Below, piece after piece: positions 8,271 through 15,901 of a stretch of 26,563 nucleotides of DNA. Location of the stretch: NCBI GenBank assembly GCA_963579925.1, contig CAUZJA010000014.1, forward strand, positions 1-26,563, read 5' to 3'. The translations under genes were made by a program, and so were the position numbers. The notes below the pieces were generated by a model. That model saw only the letters and a program-made list of their open reading frames with translations. It made no database searches and was not told where the DNA came from. Every line of letters starts with the position of its first letter. The first letter of the stretch is position 1. This DNA is from UBA1151 sp963579925 (GTDB lineage Bacteria; Chloroflexota; Dehalococcoidia; Lucifugimonadales; Lucifugimonadaceae).

Positions 8271-9665
8271 GTGAGCAGATATCAAGACGCACTCGACCGG
8301 CTGATGACCCTGCCGGACTTCGAGCGTAAAAGTCGCTCGCAGGACCCGCCTGACTTCCATCTCAAGCGTATGCAGCTGCTCATGGAGTCCTGCGGCAACC
8401 CGCAAAATGCCGTCCCCGCCATCCACGTCGCCGGCTCCAAGGGCAAGGGCAGCACCGCCGCCATGATCACCAGCATTTTGGCAGCGGCCGGCAACACCGT
8501 CGGCCTCTACACCTCACCCAGCCTCCACGCCGCCCGGGAGCGCATCCGAGTCGGTCTCGAACCCATCGCTGAAGACACGTTCGCCGATCTCGTCGATGAG
8601 CTGTGGCCACACATCCTTGGCGTGAGTGAAGACGGCAACGTCGGCAAGATCAGTTACTTCGAGATCATGACTGCGATGGCGTGGGCCCACTTCGCAAACA
8701 TCGACGCAAACTTCCAAGTGGTCGAAGTCGGCCTCGGCGGTCGGCTCGACGCCACAAACCTGCTGAACCCGTTAGTTAGCGTCATCACACCCATCGGCCT
8801 CGACCACGTGGCAATCCTCGGCAACACCATCCCGGAGATCGCCGCTGAGAAAGGCGGCATCATTAAGCCGGACACGCCCGTAGTCATCGGCCGCCAACCC
8901 GCCGCCGCGATGACCACGCTAACCACCATCGCCCACTCCCGCGGCGCACCAATCACGATCGCGCTGGATGCCGTGGGTGGCCAACAATCGCCCACCTCAA
9001 ACGGCACATCACCGGTGACACATTTCGAATCATCGATATCCGGAAACAGTTACAGCTCTGCTGTCCCACTATTCGGCAACCACCAGCTCGACAACGCCAG
9101 CGTCGCCATCGCCGCCATCGAGCAACTCCCCGCTAACTCGCGCCCATCCGCAGACGCCGTCGAACGCGGCCTCGCCACAGTCAAATGGCCCGCCCGCGCA
9201 GAAATCCTCCCCACCGACAACAACTCCGCAACCATCCTCGTCGACGGCGCCCACTCACCAGAGTCAGCCACAGTCCTGGCAGACGTGATCGCGGATCTAA
9301 ATCTTTCCAGTACCAGCTCTGCTGTGGTTGTCATATACGGCGGATCAGGCGGTCACGACTTCGCAGAAACCGCAGCGCGGCTCGCCACCGACAACACGAA
9401 ATTCATCGTCACACAGTCTCGCCACCCCAAATCCGTGCCATCGGATGAGGTAGCCGAGGCGCTATTGCGAGATAATGTGAACGTTGCACAGGTGACCGCC
9501 AACACAACAGAGGCGCTCGCCGCCGCAAAAAAGCTAGCGGAAAAGCACGATCTAATAGTGGCAACCGGCTCCCTCGCCATCGCGGCCGAGATCCGGGAAA
9601 TCGAATTGAATATCCAACCCGACTACTACCCAACACTCCGCCTCCCGGCGGCAGATCGAAAGTAA
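8271..9665 (+). CDS. folC: Dihydrofolate/folylpolyglutamate synthase
   Basis: 464 residues. It adds glutamate to dihydropteroate and/or folates using ATP, with a Mur-ligase-like fold. The ATP loop HVAGSKGKGSTAAM is at 52-65, and VEVGLGGRLDATN and DHVAILGNTIPEIAAEKGGI follow, both FolC signatures; the C-terminal domain contains ILVDGAHSPES. GTG 8271 is two bases after the preceding stop. It lies directly before fabF. A second folate/pterin gene, folE, occurs 4 kb downstream in a different operon. Confidence 0.95.
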   Translation: MSRYQDALDRLMTLPDFERKSRSQDPPDFHLKRMQLLMESCGNPQNAVPAIHVAGSKGKGSTAAMITSILAAAGNTVGLYTSPSLHAARERIRVGLEPIAEDTFADLVDELWPHILGVSEDGNVGKISYFEIMTAMAWAHFANIDANFQVVEVGLGGRLDATNLLNPLVSVITPIGLDHVAILGNTIPEIAAEKGGIIKPDTPVVIGRQPAAAMTTLTTIAHSRGAPITIALDAVGGQQSPTSNGTSPVTHFESSISGNSYSSAVPLFGNHQLDNASVAIAAIEQLPANSRPSADAVERGLATVKWPARAEILPTDNNSATILVDGAHSPESATVLADVIADLNLSSTSSAVVVIYGGSGGHDFAETAARLATDNTKFIVTQSRHPKSVPSDEVAEALLRDNVNVAQVTANTTEALAAAKKLAEKHDLIVATGSLAIAAEIREIELNIQPDYYPTLRLPAADRK

Positions 9666-9675
9666 ATGCATAACG

Positions 9676-10965
9676 ATGGCAAATGACAACAGACCAAAAG
9701 TCGTCGTCACCGGCATCGGCGCCCTCGCCGCCAACGGCAACTCAGTGGATGAGTACTGGACATCGCTAAAAGCCGGGAAATCCGGCATCGGCCCATTCAC
9801 CCTCATGGAGTCCAACGACTACCCTTGCCAGATCGGCGGTGAAGTCAAAGATTTCGACCCCACCACATACGTCGACCGCAAAGAGTCGAAACGACTCGCC
9901 CGCTTCTCGCAGCTAGCCGTCGGAGCCACCACACAGGCCGTAGAAGACGCAAAGCTAGACATAGCAGCAATCGGCCCAGAAGACGTCGGCGTGCTGCTCG
10001 GTAGTGGCGCCGGTGGACTGCCAGAAACCGAAGCCGCCGCCCGAGTCCTCGTCGATCGAGGCGGCATGCGCATCACCCCGTTCTACATCCCCAGCATGCT
10101 CGTCAACATGGCCTCCGCCAACGTAAGCCGCATCTTCGGCGCCATCGGCTACAACGCCACCTGCGTCACCGCCTGCGCCGCCGGAACCCAGGCCATCGGA
10201 GAAGCAGCGGAAGTGATCCGACGAGGCGGCGCAAAAGTGATGATCACCGGCGGAGCAGAAGCCGGAATCTGCCAGCTTGGAATGGGCGGATTCTCAACCA
10301 TCCACGCCCTCACAACCCACTTCAACGACGACCCAACCAAAGCCAGCCGACCCTTCGACGCCGAACGCGACGGCTTCGCGCCAGCAGAAGGTGCAGCAAC
10401 GCTGATCCTGGAGGATGAGCTGCACGCCCTTGAGCGCGGCGCCCACATCTACGGAGAAATCGCAGGCTTCGGCGTAACCTCAGACGCCTTCCACCTCGTC
10501 CAGCCCCACACAGAAGGCCTCGGCGCAATCCGCAGCATGAAGAAAGCCATCGCCGACGCCAATCTCACGACAGACGATATCGACTACATCAACGCCCACG
10601 GCACCTCGACACCCATGAACGACAAGGCGGAGACGTTGGCGGTAAAAGGCGTCTTCGGCGACAACGCCCCCAACGTGCCGATAAGTTCCACCAAGTCGAT
10701 GATCGGCCACTCCCTCGGCGCGTCAGGTGCACTGGAGTCCATCGCGGTCCTCAAGACCATCGAAGAAAACATCATGCACCCCACCATCAACCAGGAGACC
10801 TCCGACCCCGACTGCGACCTCGACTACATCCCCAACGTAGCCCGAGAAAAGCAAGTAGACGCAGCCCTAACCAACAGCTTCGGCTTCGGCGGCCAAAACG
10901 CCAGCCTGGTAATCAAACGCTACGTCCCGTCGGTCCACCCGCACAGCCACAACCAGTACTCGTAG
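9676..10965 (+). CDS. fabF: Beta-ketoacyl-ACP synthase II
   Basis: 429 residues, the normal KAS II length. It condenses acyl-ACP with malonyl-ACP in fatty acid elongation. The thiolase-fold active site is complete: nucleophile C167 in TACAAGTQA, H308 in NAHGTSTPMND, K340 and H345 in TKSMIGHSLGASG, and the glycine-rich NSFGFGGQNASL at the C-terminus. Ten bases separate it from folC. It ends the run of compact housekeeping genes; the next 0.77 kb has no gene. It might alternatively serve a polyketide-like route, but no such genes are near. Confidence 0.95.
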   Translation: MANDNRPKVVVTGIGALAANGNSVDEYWTSLKAGKSGIGPFTLMESNDYPCQIGGEVKDFDPTTYVDRKESKRLARFSQLAVGATTQAVEDAKLDIAAIGPEDVGVLLGSGAGGLPETEAAARVLVDRGGMRITPFYIPSMLVNMASANVSRIFGAIGYNATCVTACAAGTQAIGEAAEVIRRGGAKVMITGGAEAGICQLGMGGFSTIHALTTHFNDDPTKASRPFDAERDGFAPAEGAATLILEDELHALERGAHIYGEIAGFGVTSDAFHLVQPHTEGLGAIRSMKKAIADANLTTDDIDYINAHGTSTPMNDKAETLAVKGVFGDNAPNVPISSTKSMIGHSLGASGALESIAVLKTIEENIMHPTINQETSDPDCDLDYIPNVAREKQVDAALTNSFGFGGQNASLVIKRYVPSVHPHSHNQYS

Positions 10966-10980
10966 TTTTGGTCGTGCCTC

Positions 10981-11046
10981 CTCTCCATTGGGAGAGACGT
11001 GGGACGCGTAGAGGGTATCCCGTTTGTTCTCGATATACCGATACCA
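10981..11046 (+). repeat. REP-like hairpin element, copy 1
   Basis: A CTCTCC/GGAGAG hairpin is followed by a core (about 10990-11016) that is identical to 18076-18102, with recognisable similarity continuing to about 11046 (18131 in the other copy). The two copies are in the same orientation on either side of the accessory segment. No coding potential. Confidence 0.75.
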
Positions 11047-11167
11047 AGCCTAGCGGCGAGATGACTCGTTAGATCAAACGCAACACGAACCGGTCAGTCA
11101 ATCAAGTAGGTCAACGGCGGTCCCGGGCAGATAACCGCGAATCTACGCAGTCAGAAGCCTGCCCAGG

Positions 11168-11281
11168 TCCGAAGGAAATTGCCACGGCAATACCTCAAAG
11201 GGCATGAATAGCAATACGCGCTGGTCTCAAACACCGGTGAGCATTACGCTCACGTGAGTTCGATTCTCACCTTCGGCACCA
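11168..11281 (+). pseudogene. Degenerate tRNA-Leu(CAA)
   Basis: The 3' two thirds are an almost perfect tRNA-Leu: anticodon arm CTGGT-CTCAAAC-ACCGG (anticodon CAA), long class II variable arm TGAGC/GCTCA, T arm GTGAG-TTCGATT-CTCAC, acceptor CTTCGGC, discriminator A and an encoded CCA. The 5' part is broken: the acceptor strand reads TCCGAAG (first pair lost), the D arm lacks its usual stem and contains a 24-bp duplication (GCAATAC at 11187 and 11211). I judge it a relic rather than a working gene. Its 3' end is repeated in inverted form at 18304-18353. Confidence 0.7.
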
Positions 11282-11306
11282 CCAAATGTCCACGGATTGT
11301 CCACAA
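11257..11306 (+). repeat. Left arm of a 50-bp inverted repeat (tRNA-Leu 3' end, att-like)
   Basis: Covers the T arm, acceptor and CCA of the tRNA-Leu relic plus 25 bp downstream (TGTCCACGGATTGTCCACAA at its end). The reverse complement occurs at 18304-18353 with one mismatch (G to A in the acceptor). tRNA 3' ends are the classic attB sites of tyrosine recombinases, so this is probably an old attachment sequence. No integrase gene is visible in the window. Confidence 0.75.
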
Positions 11307-11370
11307 AATATTTAGCCGGCCCCATTCCCCATCCCCCCTGACATGGTCAACCGCTAGTCTGTGATGAGCT

Positions 11371-11464
11371 TCGTCGATCGTGAAATGGAAATTTCGAACG
11401 CCAAAGGCAGAGCAACCGACTCTTAATTAGTAGGCTCTCGGTTCAAGTCAGAGGCGGATCACCA
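11371..11464 (+). pseudogene. Degenerate tRNA-Lys(CTT) relic
   Basis: From about 11405 the sequence matches a tRNA-Lys: GGCAGAGCAA (D-arm end), ACCGA-CTCTTAA-TTAGT (anticodon CTT; one mismatch in the stem), CTCGG-TTCAAGT-CAGAG (T arm, one mismatch), then GCGGATC-A-CCA. A matching 5' acceptor strand and D stem cannot be found upstream. Mismatches in two stems and the missing 5' part indicate a decayed gene. Between here and 11731 I see nothing further that is coding. Confidence 0.6.
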
Positions 11465-11731
11465 ATCTCAATTCGTATCGCGGTAATTAGTGGCACTGAG
11501 TTCGACTAAGTATGGCTAATGTGCCAGTTCATGTGCCAGATTGCGATTAACTTCCTCAATCGGCTGCTACGCCTAACTCTCCCTCTACGCACGCTCTGTG
11601 ACCCCCCGGAACATTCAGTAAGCCGAGCTAATCACAGCGTAATTCCAGGCGGCGTTGCTATCGTCGCAAGTCATGGAATTGACGACCCCCGCAATAGAAG
11701 CGGCGGTGTTTCTTCACTAACGCGTGATAGT

Positions 11732-12658
11732 TCATTTTGGTTGGCGCGACATACCTTCGATAGGGCTGTCCGATCCGATCAAATTACCAACTGAGACCCC
11801 TAATGCCAGCGAGATCTTCATGAGGGCGCCGATCGTGACGTTTTGTTTGCCTTGCTCAACAGCACTCAAGTAACCACGATCCATGCCGGACGCGGCGGCG
11901 AGAGCCTGCTGGGTGATGCCGTGAACTCGGCGTAGTTCTCGGATGTGATTACCTACGCTGTCAAGCATCAACTCAATTGAATCTGGTCCGCTTGAACTCT
12001 CGAGGAGGCGGCGGGCTGCGGCGGGGGCATCGTAGAGACTCGCAACCCGGGCATCGACTGCCAAGTCATTTCCGTAGCCGCTGGAGATTGCACTGCCGCC
12101 GATCATGACCTTAGGGGACACAGTAGACGCCTTGACAGCGTCGATGGTCTGGCGAGCTGTGTCGATCAGTTCCGGCGATGTTATCGAAAGGCCAACCAGT
12201 CTGGAATTGGTCTCTTCGATGAGTTCGACGAGGTCTGAGGCCGGAGTGTCTGCGCCAAGGAAATCGACCAACCAGCCATCCTCCATTAGGAGGTCTGCCG
12301 CCATTCGGGCTCCGACTGCGTGGGAGTCATTAGCGACCGAGGTGATTACAACTCTGCGGTTATCGTCAATGGCACTGAAAATCGAGCGGCGCACGATCTC
12401 CATCTGTTCGAGGATCAACTGTGTGGCGCGGTGCTCGTGAGCTATCGAGGTCTGGCCATCGTGCCACGCTTGGCCAATGGCGGCGAGGGCAGGGGTGAAA
12501 ACCTCGACATAGATGGCAGATGCCGCCCACCCGGAGGCGATCATCCGCGTAGTGATCTGCTGGGCTTGCATCGAGTTGCCAGACATGAGCGCACTTTCGT
12601 ATTCGCGCCGCGCCACTGTAAGCGCCCGGTTTGATGGTAGGCGAGTTTCCGAATTCAC
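11732..12658 (-). CDS. Cobalamin-binding (CarH-like) regulator with C-terminal XRE HTH
   Basis: 308 residues from GTG 12658. Residues about 10-95 form the helical cap of a B12-binding module with W65 and E75-H76 in the W-x9-EH arrangement that marks CarH/LitR-type photoreceptors. Residues 100-225 are the Rossmann-like B12 domain with D111-S-H113-A-V-G116, the DxHxxG motif that supplies the lower-axial histidine. Residues about 233-295 are an XRE/Cro-type helix-turn-helix (TQQALAAASGMDRGYLSAVE, then GKQNVTIGALMKISLALGV). Known CarH proteins have an N-terminal MerR domain; here a different DNA-binding domain is at the other end. It is divergent from the heliorhodopsin operon, which it plausibly controls. 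Light sensing through adenosylcobalamin is inferred. Confidence 0.88.
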   Translation of the reverse strand: MNSETRLPSNRALTVARREYESALMSGNSMQAQQITTRMIASGWAASAIYVEVFTPALAAIGQAWHDGQTSIAHEHRATQLILEQMEIVRRSIFSAIDDNRRVVITSVANDSHAVGARMAADLLMEDGWLVDFLGADTPASDLVELIEETNSRLVGLSITSPELIDTARQTIDAVKASTVSPKVMIGGSAISSGYGNDLAVDARVASLYDAPAAARRLLESSSGPDSIELMLDSVGNHIRELRRVHGITQQALAAASGMDRGYLSAVEQGKQNVTIGALMKISLALGVSVGNLIGSDSPIEGMSRQPK

Positions 12659-12844
12659 GATTGGCTAGTTGTCCTTATAGCTTCCGCTCTTGGCCTGACA
12701 TGGAATATATCCGACATATATCACTTTAGAGCCTCTGGTTATGGGAGTGGACTAGATTGTACTTAGTGGATATAGTCTACTACATAGATTGGTTTATCAA
12801 ATATATACCGTACGGAAAATGCGGTGTTGAGAGGAAACATTGAG
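12659..12844. promoter_or_regulatory. Divergent AT-rich control region between B12 regulator and folE-heliorhodopsin operon
   Basis: 186 bp, clearly richer in A+T than its neighbours. It holds two direct ATATATC copies 11 bp apart (12705-12711 and 12716-12722), one helical turn, and a TAGT/ACTA imperfect dyad at about 12764-12782. A possible plus-strand promoter is TTGTAC (12757-12762) with TACATA (12781-12786). These are candidate operator and promoter sites only; no known consensus for this regulator class can be applied. Confidence 0.4.
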
Positions 12845-13051
12845 ATGGAAATAGTACAAATCGTCGCAATCATCCTGGCTGCCATTGGAGCCTTGAATTG
12901 GGGGCTTGTCGGATTGTTCAAGTTTGACCTCGTGGCCACAGTGGCCGGGGGCATGAAGTTCGGCAGCGTAAACGCCTTTTCAAGAGTCGTTTACGTCCTC
13001 GTGGCGGTCGCCGGTGTGGTCGGACTGACCGCCATCGGAGAGCTCGTATAG
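12845..13051 (+). CDS. DUF378 small membrane protein
   Basis: 68 residues from ATG 12845, with AGAGGAA about 10 bp upstream; the frame extends to GTG 12824 but ATG fits better. The protein is hydrophobic with two predicted membrane segments (IVQIVAIILAAIGALNWGLV and VVYVLVAVAGVVGLTAIGEL). The A-x-GALNWGLVG pattern is the signature of DUF378, a family of small membrane proteins without known function. It is the first gene after the divergent control region and lies 21 bp before folE, so it is probably the first gene of the operon. Confidence 0.85.
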   Translation: MEIVQIVAIILAAIGALNWGLVGLFKFDLVATVAGGMKFGSVNAFSRVVYVLVAVAGVVGLTAIGELV

Positions 13052-13072
13052 CTGAAAGGGGAGGTAACCAAG

Positions 13073-13711
13073 ATGGTACTTACTCAGATACAGGACCCGC
13101 AGTTGGAGCTCGGCAGGGACCCTGGCGTTAGCCCAGTGGTTTCTGCAGAAGTCGAAGACGTAGTGAAAGCCCTCCTGATCGCTGTCGGTGAAAACCCCTC
13201 TCGTGACGGCCTGAAGGATACGCCAGACCGTGTGGCTCGTATGTATGGCGAGCTGCTGGCCGGGTACTGGATGGAACCGGACCGTGTCATCAACGGTGCG
13301 CTGTTCGATGTGGAGTATGACCAGATGGTCGTGGTCAAAGATATCGACTTCTTCAGCCTTTGTGAGCACCATATGGTCCCATTCTTCGGTAAGGCAGCCG
13401 TCGGTTACCTTCCCGGAAGCAAGGTCATCGGCCTGAGCAAGATCCCTCGTATCGTCGAAATGTTCGCCCGACGATTGCAAGTCCAGGAACGGTTCACCCA
13501 ACAGGTTGGCCAGTTCCTGGACGAGACGTTAAGTCCTCGTGGTGTCACTGTAGTGGTTGAGGCAACGCACCTGTGTGCGGCAATGCGCGGGGTGAACAAG
13601 CCTGGGACTCGTATGGTGACCAGCGCGATACTAGGCGAGTTTCGGCAGAATCAGACGACCCGAGATGAGTTCATGGCCCACTTGCGCGGTGGGCGGGAAC
13701 CATTGATATGA
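13073..13711 (+). CDS. folE: GTP cyclohydrolase I
   Basis: 212 residues. Converts GTP to 7,8-dihydroneopterin triphosphate, the first step to folates and pterins. The zinc-site residues are present: C97 and H99/H100 in SLCEHHMVPF and C168 in ATHLCAAMRGV; GYLPGSKVIGLSKIPRIVEMF and the TRMVTSA region are family signatures. A strong GGGGAGG site lies 8 bp before ATG 13073. folE genes are frequent in light- and UV-response clusters with photolyases, whose antenna is a folate; that link is inference here. The stop overlaps the next ORF by 4 bp (ATGA). Confidence 0.96.
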   Translation: MVLTQIQDPQLELGRDPGVSPVVSAEVEDVVKALLIAVGENPSRDGLKDTPDRVARMYGELLAGYWMEPDRVINGALFDVEYDQMVVVKDIDFFSLCEHHMVPFFGKAAVGYLPGSKVIGLSKIPRIVEMFARRLQVQERFTQQVGQFLDETLSPRGVTVVVEATHLCAAMRGVNKPGTRMVTSAILGEFRQNQTTRDEFMAHLRGGREPLI

Positions 13712-13947
13712 GGTCAGTGATGTCCCCACTATATTTGCCGATCAATTGCATCCGACGTGTCACCAGAACGCTGCTGATCGTGAGGAATGACGCCTGCAGG
13801 GACCGTGTGAAGTGCCTGCAGTGCGCAAGGTCGATGGAACTTCCGGAGAGATTCATACGTGCAACTGGACCACAGGCAGTCGAGATCTATCGCGGACTAG
13901 CTTCTCCATTTGTTGACGAATCCTTGAACAGAGCTCAGTCCGCGTGA
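13708..13947 (+). CDS. 79-aa protein of unknown function in the heliorhodopsin operon
   Basis: I do not recognise this product. It begins with ATG overlapping the folE stop (ATGA) and ends with TGA overlapping the GTG start of the next gene (GTGA), exactly filling the gap, which is the best evidence that it is translated. It is basic, with cysteines in ACRDRVKCLQCARSMEL (a CxxC pair at about residues 36-39) that could bind metal, and no membrane segment. It could also be a shortened relic of a once longer gene. Confidence 0.55.
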   Translation: MRSVMSPLYLPINCIRRVTRTLLIVRNDACRDRVKCLQCARSMELPERFIRATGPQAVEIYRGLASPFVDESLNRAQSA

Positions 13948-15386
13948 GCGAGCTGAATCGCATCGCGATCGTGGGCTCCACTGGCTACGTCGGAGGGTTG
14001 CTTACGAAGGCCCTGCTTGATGCCGCGCAGGCTCCGATCTGCATCAGCCGCCGAAAACCGGAGAAGTTGACTGACTCCGGAGAGTGGCGGCATGGCGATG
14101 TGCTATCGGCAGAGTCACTTGAAACAGCCTTGAAAGGGATCGATGTTGCTTACTATCTGGTTCATGGCCTTGCAGATGAAGGCGACTTTGCAGACCTTGA
14201 ACGAAGAGGTGCTAAGAACTTTGTGAAGGCGGCAGAGGTGGCCGGGATCAGGCGAATCGTCTATCTTGGGGCTCTGGCTCGAGGCGATGACGATGAACAG
14301 TCGGCGCACATCGCAAGTCGCCACCTGGTCGGGAGAATTTTGCGAGGCAGCCGAATTCCGACGACGGAGTTTCGGGCGTCGGTGATCATTGGCGTAGGCA
14401 GTATGCCGTTCGAGGCAATTCGCGCCCTGGTGGAGAGACTACCTGTGATGGTTACTCCGAAATGGGTGCGATACCCGGTTCAACCGATCGCTGCGACAGA
14501 CATCGTGAGGTACCTGTTGGCGGCGGCGGCTGACGATGGCGACAGAGATTACGTTTATGAGGTCGGTGGCTCTGATCGCGTCCGGTACAAGGACCTGATG
14601 GCGAAGTATGCGGAGGCGAGAGGCCTGAGGCGGCTGATGATCCCGGTGCCGGTGATCACGCCACGGCTTTCAAGTCTCTGGCTAAAGTTGATAACTCCCG
14701 CCAATTACAAAATCGGGCGCAGAATTGTCGATAGCGCGGCCCACAATTCGTTCGTTGCTGACACCTCCGCAGAAGAGCGATTTCGTGTGACGCCGATGTC
14801 GGCTTCGGACGCAATCGTGACTGCTCTGAGGGAGGAAAAACAAAACCTCGACTTTCTTGAAACAAGTCTCGATGCAAGTTCTTCCGGAGATTTTCTCAAG
14901 ATCGCGTCTGGGACCACTTTTGTGGACAGCCGCGCTTTTGCCATAAATGCCAGTCCAGATGATGCCTTTGAAGCCGTCAAGCGTATTGGCGGTGACAATA
15001 CCTGGTACTGGGCCGATTGGCTTTGGCGGCTAAGGGGCTCGATGGATCGAATGATTGGCGGTGTGGGGATGCGGCGGAGACCGGGAGCCCTGCGAAGTTT
15101 CAAGCTAGGTGATTCCATCGATTTCTGGCGTGTTGAGCGGTACGAGCCCGGAAAACGTCTCACTTTGAAGGCTGAGATGAAGCTGCCTGGCGATGCTTGG
15201 CTAGATCTGAAGGTCGTTCCACACGGGGATCGGTCAACGTTGATCCAAACCTCAGCGTTCGATCACAGAGGGCTTCCGGGGCTTCTTTACTGGTACGGGC
15301 TCTACCCGTTGCACACACTAATTTTCAGGAACCTGGGCCGTGAACTGGCAGCCCGGGCAGATTCGAACATGAATACGAAACTATGA
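13944..15386 (+). CDS. NAD(P)-binding SDR fused to a DUF2867/SRPBCC-like domain
   Basis: 480 residues. The N-terminal domain is an atypical SDR with the dinucleotide loop IVGSTGYVGG (9-18), VAYYLVHGLAD and RRIVYLGALA. The region from about 320 to 480 (AFAINASPDDAFEAVKRIGG, then GDSIDFWRVERYEPGKRLTL and MKLPGDAWLDLKVV) matches the DUF2867 type often joined to such SDRs. Related proteins are frequent next to photolyase/cryptochrome genes, but no reaction is established. GTG 13944 overlaps the previous stop (GTGA), and its own stop overlaps the next ATG (ATGA), which implies translational coupling. Confidence 0.88.
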   Translation: MSELNRIAIVGSTGYVGGLLTKALLDAAQAPICISRRKPEKLTDSGEWRHGDVLSAESLETALKGIDVAYYLVHGLADEGDFADLERRGAKNFVKAAEVAGIRRIVYLGALARGDDDEQSAHIASRHLVGRILRGSRIPTTEFRASVIIGVGSMPFEAIRALVERLPVMVTPKWVRYPVQPIAATDIVRYLLAAAADDGDRDYVYEVGGSDRVRYKDLMAKYAEARGLRRLMIPVPVITPRLSSLWLKLITPANYKIGRRIVDSAAHNSFVADTSAEERFRVTPMSASDAIVTALREEKQNLDFLETSLDASSSGDFLKIASGTTFVDSRAFAINASPDDAFEAVKRIGGDNTWYWADWLWRLRGSMDRMIGGVGMRRRPGALRSFKLGDSIDFWRVERYEPGKRLTLKAEMKLPGDAWLDLKVVPHGDRSTLIQTSAFDHRGLPGLLYWYGLYPLHTLIFRNLGRELAARADSNMNTKL

Positions 15387-15901
15387 CGATTACAATTGCA
15401 GCCCCGATCGTGCCTCCGACCCGGCCAAAGATAGTCCGAACCTCGGATGGTGGGTATCGGCTGATGCAATCAATGAGGCTTGCGACGCCCATGGAGGAGG
15501 TTTTCGACTTCTTTGCAGACGTACAAAACTTGAATTTAATCACTCCGCCGTGGCTGGCCTTCGAAATCCTGACACCAGGTGAGATCAATATGGGGGTAGG
15601 GGCGTTGATCGACTACAGGCTAAAGTTGCACGGTGTATCTCTAAGCTGGACCAGTGAGATGACAATCTGGGATCCGCACCGCATGTTCGTCGACACCCAA
15701 GTGCGGGGTCCTTTCAAGGAGTGGCACCATATGCACTCGTTTAAGGAAATCGATTCCACAACTACCGATATCACCGATAAGGTCGACTATCGCGTTCCAG
15801 CGGGTCGGCTAGTCCATCGTCTGTTCGTGAAGCGTGACCTCGAGGCGATCTTCGCTTACCGCGCTGAGCGGATCGCCGAGTTATTGGGAGGCACGCCATG
15901 A
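15383..15901 (+). CDS. SRPBCC-family (START-like) protein
   Basis: 172 residues with the pattern of the polyketide cyclase/START-like fold: a long first strand (GGYRLMQSMRLATPMEEVFD), the FFADVQNLNLITPPWLAFEI helix region, a VGALIDYRLKLHGVSLSWTS strand pair, and a C-terminal helix (LVHRLFVKRDLEAIFAYR). The family binds hydrophobic ligands in a cavity. In this place a carotenoid, retinal or lipid would fit, which is inference. Both ends overlap the neighbouring genes by 4 bp (ATGA), so synthesis is coupled to that of the SDR and heliorhodopsin. Confidence 0.88.
   Translation: MTITIAAPIVPPTRPKIVRTSDGGYRLMQSMRLATPMEEVFDFFADVQNLNLITPPWLAFEILTPGEINMGVGALIDYRLKLHGVSLSWTSEMTIWDPHRMFVDTQVRGPFKEWHHMHSFKEIDSTTTDITDKVDYRVPAGRLVHRLFVKRDLEAIFAYRAERIAELLGGTP

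Noticed and set aside
10149..10790. Several long minus-strand frames opposite fabF
   Set aside because: They are codon-bias shadows of a GC-rich gene with complete active-site motifs on the plus strand.
11168..11281. Functional tRNA-Leu(CAA)
   Set aside because: The first acceptor pair and the D stem are lost and a 24-bp duplication interrupts the D arm, although the 3' part is perfect.
11519..11794. 91-codon plus-strand frame
   Set aside because: No RBS, no protein-like pattern, and it overlaps the end of the B12 regulator on the other strand.
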